Source: Virgibacillus_F necropolis_A (GTDB taxonomy: Bacteria; Bacillota; Bacilli; Bacillales; Amphibacillaceae). Taken from it: DNA of 64,000 bases. Positions 59,627 to 64,000 of this stretch are shown piece after piece. The notes under the pieces were generated by a model that was given only the letters and a program-made list of their open reading frames with translations, had not been told where the DNA came from and did no database searches. The stretch covers positions 1,054,001 through 1,118,000 of the forward strand of contig NZ_CP084992.1 in NCBI RefSeq assembly GCF_044793635.1, written 5' to 3'. Positions within the stretch are counted from its first letter, which is position 1, and each line of letters opens with the position of its first letter. Both the position numbers and the translations under genes were made by a program.

Positions 59627-61726
59627 CTAAAACCGCTTCTTCCTCCAAACAGCTATTTCAAAAGCTCCCATATCTGTACTAGTCTGTAATAAACAACTAA
59701 TAGGTGAGGCCGGGGAATGATTGCTAATTTGCTTCTCCCATCTACCTTCTGCTGGCATCCCAATTTTCATTTCCTGGTCTGTAGGATTAATAAATATAGC
59801 AAAATCCTCACGCTCCCCTACTATCATATAGCCAAATACAGGATCCGGTGCTGATATAATGTGCAATCGATGTTGGATTTCTTCAGATGAGTCGAGCCGG
59901 AATAAGCTATATTGTTTGCGGAGTGCAATTAGGTTGTGAACCCATTGAACAGTTTCATCTTCTCTTCCCCGCTGCAACCAGTCGATTTGATTGATGTTGT
60001 CCCCGGAAATATAGCTATTTTCGTCGCCGTTTTTTGTCCGAAAAAATTCTTGCCCTGCATGTAAAAAAGGAACTCCCTGACTGAGAAGGGTTAATCCCGT
60101 AGCGATTTGGTGCATCCTCTTACGATTTAGCTCAGATGCATCCGGATTTGATATCCTCAATCTATCCCATAGCGTATGATTATCATGGCATTCCACATAA
60201 TTAACGGATTGGAGTGGATTTGAAAAAAGTCTGTCACCAAACTTTTCGTTGCAGGAACCCGATACCAATTGCGGAAGTCTCTCGATATAGTGGCCATTTC
60301 CATTTGCATATCCGACATCATCCGATTTAAATAGATTTCCTTTAATCGAATCGCGGAACGTATCGTTAAAAAAGCTGACTTCTAAGAGATGATCGGCCTG
60401 AGAATTAGTTGCCTTTTGATTCGATGGTAGCTGGGTATCAAGTTCCCAACCTTCACCTAACAGTAGAATCGGTCTTTCTTCTTGTAGACACCGGCTCTGG
60501 ATAGCTTTTATTGTTTCTACATCCATTGCGCCCATTAAATCAAAACGAAATCCATCAACGTTATATTCATTTATCCAGTAATCAATACAATCTAAAATAA
60601 ATTTACGTGCCATTTTCCGTTCTGTCGCTATATCATTGCCTGTTCCAGTTCCATTACTCAGACTACCGTCTTGCTGGTAACGAAAATAGTAACCTGGTAC
60701 CAATTTTTCAAAAGCTGATTCTTCATGACAAAACACATGATTATAAACGACATCCAGAATAATGGAAAGGCCTTCTTCATGAAATGCTTGTATCATTTGT
60801 TTGCACTCGTTTACTCTTGCATACGGATTGTTTGGATCAGTAGCATAACTACCTTCTGGCACAAAATAAAACAAGGGATCATAACCCCAGTTATAGCTTT
60901 CTTTGGGCTTTGTTTCATCAACGCGAGCAAAGTCTTGAACAGGAAGAAGTTGGACATGGGTACAACCCAGATTTTTGATATAGGACAAACCCGTAGAGTA
61001 ACCAGCAGAGGTCTTCGTATTTCTTTCGGTCAAACCTAGAAATCTACCTTTATGCTGCACACCACTTTCTACAGAACTTGTTGCATCACGAATATGAAGC
61101 TCATATATGATTGCATCTTGTTTGGATACCTTTGGATAGTTAATCCCACGAAATCCACTTGGATCTGTCGAATCAAGATCCAGGACAACACTCCGCCCAC
61201 TGTTTGCTGTCATGCTTTTACCATAAGGATCATTTACTTGCTGTTCTTTTCCATTCACCGATACAGCGAAATGATAATGGGCGTTATTCCAGTTACCTAC
61301 AACAGTGGTATGCCATACCCCGTTGGACTTCCTCCCCATTGAAATCCTATAGTCTTGTAAAACCAGATCCATATTCGTAGCAGTTGGTGCCCAGACGGAA
61401 AAGGACGTTTTCTCTTGGGAGTACACGTAGCCAAGCCGCTCATCACTCGCATCATTTGTTTGGTCGAACCAAGGTGTCCGCACGACATCCCTTGCATAAA
61501 TTGGTAGCTTGTTTTCCCCAACATTAAGGAAAGCCTCTTTGCCAAGTGGCAGGGTATTTTGTAATGTGATTTTAACTGTTTTCGAGTTTAGTAAATCGAT
61601 AGATTGGACAGGTGAAGTATGTCCTTCTACGTCAATGGTGAGGTTTGTTTCACCCGTTACCTCAAGCTCATTTAGTTCAATCGTTATTATATTTTTTTCA
61701 TCTATCCAAGCAACGGATTTTTCCAT
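59627..61726 (-). CDS. pulA: Type I pullulanase
   Basis: Cytoplasmic debranching enzyme that cuts alpha-1,6 bonds of pullulan, glycogen or limit dextrins. About 699 residues, with an N-terminal CBM-like part, then the GH13 domain: type I marker YNWGYDP, nucleophile Asp in DGFRFDLMGA, acid/base Glu in LLGEGW, third carboxylate in VECHDNHTLWD. No signal peptide. The start ATG at 61726 has GAGGAA upstream. It is divergent from glgB, with which it would balance branching and debranching of glycogen. Confidence 0.95.
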   Translation of the reverse strand: MEKSVAWIDEKNIITIELNELEVTGETNLTIDVEGHTSPVQSIDLLNSKTVKITLQNTLPLGKEAFLNVGENKLPIYARDVVRTPWFDQTNDASDERLGYVYSQEKTSFSVWAPTATNMDLVLQDYRISMGRKSNGVWHTTVVGNWNNAHYHFAVSVNGKEQQVNDPYGKSMTANSGRSVVLDLDSTDPSGFRGINYPKVSKQDAIIYELHIRDATSSVESGVQHKGRFLGLTERNTKTSAGYSTGLSYIKNLGCTHVQLLPVQDFARVDETKPKESYNWGYDPLFYFVPEGSYATDPNNPYARVNECKQMIQAFHEEGLSIILDVVYNHVFCHEESAFEKLVPGYYFRYQQDGSLSNGTGTGNDIATERKMARKFILDCIDYWINEYNVDGFRFDLMGAMDVETIKAIQSRCLQEERPILLLGEGWELDTQLPSNQKATNSQADHLLEVSFFNDTFRDSIKGNLFKSDDVGYANGNGHYIERLPQLVSGSCNEKFGDRLFSNPLQSVNYVECHDNHTLWDRLRISNPDASELNRKRMHQIATGLTLLSQGVPFLHAGQEFFRTKNGDENSYISGDNINQIDWLQRGREDETVQWVHNLIALRKQYSLFRLDSSEEIQHRLHIISAPDPVFGYMIVGEREDFAIFINPTDQEMKIGMPAEGRWEKQISNHSPASPISCLLQTSTDMGAFEIAVWRKKRF

Positions 61727-62034
61727 TGTAAGGTTCCTCATTTCTTTAAAGCGCTTATAAGAACTTTTCCATTAATTACCTATCAGCAAGTTACCATTCA
61801 TTTATTGACTTTTTTTACATCCTCTGTTAATATTCCCAATATTATACACTTTCAGTCCTAATCATGGTATAATTATATTTTAATTAGAATAATGGTTTCG
61901 ACGGTTAGCCGGGGCATATTATATTTCACCTATCAGATATGATAGAAGTGAAGGTAATGCTCTTTTATTTTTCGACAAAATAGTCGGAATATTCATAAAA
62001 ATATTGTCGAAAATTACACTTAAAGGAGACTTTT
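61727..62034 (+). other. pulA-glgB divergent intergenic region and glgB leader
   Basis: It holds the promoters of both genes. For glgB, TATAAT (61868-61873) with a poor -35 (TACACT, 17 bases) is likely. The leader of about 150 bases that follows has two hairpins: 61911-61973, a TTCACCTATCA/TGATAG.AGTGAA stem followed by CTCTTTTATTTTT, which looks like an intrinsic terminator, and 61970-62012, TTTCGACAA pairing with TTGTCGAAA. A transcription attenuator is possible. No gene is seen. Confidence 0.5.
61911..61973 (+). terminator. Terminator-like hairpin in the glgB leader
   Basis: The stem TTCACCTATCA with TGATAG-A-GTGAA, extended by GCAT/ATGC, is followed by TCTTTTATTTTT. It lies about 60 bases before glgB and downstream of its likely promoter. 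A candidate for conditional termination. Confidence 0.45.
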
Positions 62035-63951
62035 ATGTCGAATCAAGTTGCAGATCAAGATATTTTTCTCTTCCACCAAGGAACGCATTACCACAGCTAC
62101 CAACTACTTGGCTGTCATATCAGTGAATGCAAGGGTGAAAAGGGTCTCCGCTTTGCAGTATGGGCACCCCATGCGATTAAAGTAGAAATTGCCGGTGATT
62201 TTAATAATTGGACCGGTAAGGATTTTCCGTTGGAACAGATTAACCAAGCGGGACTTTGGGTGGGTTTCTTTACCGAAATTGCTCTAAATACAGCGTATAA
62301 GTATCGGATTACTTCCAATAATGGATCAGCGTTTTTAAAGGCCGATCCATATGCTTATCAGGCTGAACTCCGTCCCCACACTGCATCTATGACGCCTTCT
62401 CCTGATATATATATGTGGGAGGATGGGAAGTGGGAAGCAAATAAGAAAAAGAATCACCCATATGAGGAGCCTATTCTTATTTACGAAATCCACTTTGGCT
62501 CTTGGAAGACAAAAGAAGATGGAACCTATTACACATATCGCGAGTTAACAAAGGAAATAATCCCGTATGTGAAAGAGCTTGGGTATACACATATTGAGCT
62601 ATTACCTCTAGCGGAACATCCATTTGATTTATCGTGGGGTTATCAAATAACTGGGTATTATGCAGCCACTAGTCGCTACGGTAACCCAAATGACTTTAAG
62701 TATTTTGTCGACCAATGCCATCAAAATGGTATAGGAGTAATTATGGATTGGGTTCCAGGGCATTTTTGCAAGGATGACCACGGTCTACGTCTTTTTGACG
62801 GTGAAGCCTTGTACGAATACAAAGATCCTAAAAAAGCAGAAAAGCGGTCCTGGGGTACATTAACCTTTGACTTTGGTCGTCCAGAGGTTCAAAGCTTTCT
62901 TATTTCAAATGCATTGTTTTGGTTAGAAGAATACCATATAGATGGACTTCGAATTGACGCAGTTGCCAGCATGACTTCCTTGAATTTTGACCGGGGGGAC
63001 AACGAGGAGCCACTGACAAATGAATTCGGTGGCGATGAAAATCTAGAAGCGTTAGCTTTTATCAAAAAACTAAACGAGGTAGTTTTCGACTACTTTCCTA
63101 CCGCATTAATGATGGCAGAGGATAGCTCAGACCTTCCCGGTGTTAGTAAACCAACCTACCTTGGCGGACTCGGTTTTAATTTCAAGTGGGATATGGGCTG
63201 GATGAATGACATGCTCACTTACATGGAATACGATCCTGTTTATCGAAAATGGCATCATAACCTACTAACTTTTTCATTTATGTATACGTATAGTGAAAAT
63301 TTTGTATTACCACTTTCCCATGATGAAGTCGTTCATGGAAAGAAGTCCCTTTTAAATAAAATGCCTGGGGACAGGTGGCAGCAATTCGCAAACCTGCGTC
63401 TTCTTTTTGGCTATATGATGGTGCATCCAGGTAAAAAACTGATATTTATGGGTGGAGAGTTCGGGCAATATATCGAATGGAAAGACCAAGATGAATTGGA
63501 TTGGCTACTTTTTGAATACCCCTTACACCGCGCATTGTTTAATTATGTTAAAGATTTAAATCATTTTTATCGCAATCATTCTTCATTGTACACGCTTGAC
63601 CATGACCCCGCAGGATTTCAATGGATTGATGCAGACAACATGGAACAAAGCGTAATTGCTTTCAAACGTAAAAGTAAGGATTCTTCACAGGATTTACTTA
63701 TCCTTTGTAATTTCACGCCAAATGTTTACTACGACTATAAAGTCGGCGTTACAGCCCCTGGCACATACCAGGAAATATTCAATTCTGATTCAGGCTCCTA
63801 TGGCGGTTCAGATCAGCGCAATACCGAATTTCACTACAGTGTTCCAGGTGAATGGCATGGACAAAAACAGTATATACAGGTAAAAGTTCCACCACTCGCA
63901 ATCAGTGTTTTTAAACAATTACCACAACCAATCGAGGAGGATAATCTATGA
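62035..63951 (+). CDS. glgB: 1,4-alpha-glucan branching enzyme
   Basis: GlgB makes the alpha-1,6 branches of glycogen. The 638-residue GH13 protein has an N-terminal CBM48 domain (LRFAVWAPHAIKVEIAGDFNNW), then the catalytic barrel with SWGYQITGYYA, DWVPGHF, nucleophile Asp in DGLRIDAVASM, acid/base Glu in MMAEDS and the LSHDEVVHGK box. The length is standard for Gram-positive GlgB. AAAGGAG precedes the ATG. The stop overlaps the glgC start (ATGA), giving translational coupling in a glgBC... operon. Confidence 0.97.
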   Translation: MSNQVADQDIFLFHQGTHYHSYQLLGCHISECKGEKGLRFAVWAPHAIKVEIAGDFNNWTGKDFPLEQINQAGLWVGFFTEIALNTAYKYRITSNNGSAFLKADPYAYQAELRPHTASMTPSPDIYMWEDGKWEANKKKNHPYEEPILIYEIHFGSWKTKEDGTYYTYRELTKEIIPYVKELGYTHIELLPLAEHPFDLSWGYQITGYYAATSRYGNPNDFKYFVDQCHQNGIGVIMDWVPGHFCKDDHGLRLFDGEALYEYKDPKKAEKRSWGTLTFDFGRPEVQSFLISNALFWLEEYHIDGLRIDAVASMTSLNFDRGDNEEPLTNEFGGDENLEALAFIKKLNEVVFDYFPTALMMAEDSSDLPGVSKPTYLGGLGFNFKWDMGWMNDMLTYMEYDPVYRKWHHNLLTFSFMYTYSENFVLPLSHDEVVHGKKSLLNKMPGDRWQQFANLRLLFGYMMVHPGKKLIFMGGEFGQYIEWKDQDELDWLLFEYPLHRALFNYVKDLNHFYRNHSSLYTLDHDPAGFQWIDADNMEQSVIAFKRKSKDSSQDLLILCNFTPNVYYDYKVGVTAPGTYQEIFNSDSGSYGGSDQRNTEFHYSVPGEWHGQKQYIQVKVPPLAISVFKQLPQPIEEDNL

Positions 63952-64000
63952 AAAAAGAGTGTGTAACAATGCTGCTAGCTGGTGGCGTTGGTAAGCGTTT
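63948..64000 (+). CDS. glgC: Glucose-1-phosphate adenylyltransferase, first codons only
   Basis: The first 17 codons (MKKECVTMLLAGGVGKR) carry the nucleotide-binding start typical of GlgC (LLAGG.G.R). GAGGAGGA lies seven bases before the ATG. The order glgB-glgC is that of the Bacillus glycogen operon. The gene leaves the window at once. Confidence 0.85.
   Translation, partial: MKKECVTMLLAGGVGKR

Noticed and set aside
61890..61915. GGTTTCGACGG motif before glgB as a possible tmRNA start
   Set aside because: It resembles the tmRNA 5' end only over a few bases; no tRNA-like 3' part or CCA follows within the expected length.
1..64000. CRISPR arrays, prophage, tRNA or rRNA genes
   Set aside because: No regularly spaced identical repeats with unique spacers, no phage structural genes and no cloverleaf or ribosomal RNA sequence were seen; the tandem repeats at 38 and 47 kb have drifting units without spacers.

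Overview
The window looks like chromosome of a low-G+C, motile, spore-former-type Bacillaceae, closest in feel to Virgibacillus/Oceanobacillus. This rests on the B. subtilis-like order degS-degU-degV-comFA-comFC-yvyF-flgM-flgN-flgK-flgL-yviE-fliW-csrA-flaG-fliS-fliT-hpf-secA (here on the minus strand), on AGGAGG-type ribosome binding sites, on sigma-B and sigma-D type promoters, and on short interspersed repeats of the kind common in Bacillaceae intergenic DNA. No species call is possible by eye.

Layout. 1-9.5 kb: secA (cut by the window edge), a small gene, hpf, and flagellar genes fliT, fliS, flaG, csrA, fliW, yviE-like, flgL, flgK, flgN, flgM, yvyF. 9.5-16.4 kb: late competence genes comFC and comFA, a degV-family gene, an IS91-type rolling-circle element, then degU and degS. 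16.6-23.6 kb: yvyE, an N-acetylglucosamine regulon (nagB, nagA, nagR, a PTS transporter) with recognisable NagR-type operators, then vanZ-like and SIS-domain genes. 23.6-24.4 kb: a sinI-sinR pair preceded by a convincing class I cyclic-di-GMP riboswitch. 25.3-36.6 kb: an LCP cell-wall ligase, a MecA-type penicillin-binding protein, small unknowns, a nitrilase-family enzyme, a DUF779 protein with an aldehyde dehydrogenase, an HAD phosphatase and a nonsense-mutated MFS gene. 36.6-50.4 kb: a 5-oxoprolinase operon (pxpBAC) split by tandem repeats, a dicarboxylate transporter, two MFS carriers, a chemoreceptor, a racemase, an agmatinase-type enzyme, and putP with a tiny membrane peptide. 50.6-50.9 kb: a type I toxin-antitoxin locus. 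51.1-59.5 kb: fabI, then a second flagellar cluster holding fliD, a GT2-TPR-sulfotransferase fusion, hag and a divergent CsrA-like gene. 59.6-64 kb: pullulanase, and divergently glgB and the start of glgC.

The most notable points are these. (1) The cyclic-di-GMP aptamer sits directly in front of sinI, which would tie the biofilm/motility switch to the second messenger at RNA level. (2) hag and fliD are missing from their usual places beside csrA/flaG and fliS, and lie about 45-55 kb away in a cluster that adds a putative flagellin glycan/sulfate modification enzyme and a CsrA paralogue driven by a near-consensus sigma-D promoter. (3) The hag leader has a hairpin that presents a GGA motif upstream of a GGA-rich Shine-Dalgarno sequence. 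(4) A 33-codon holin-like toxin has an overlapping convergent antisense RNA.

All functional assignments come from reading motifs and gene order; no database search was run.
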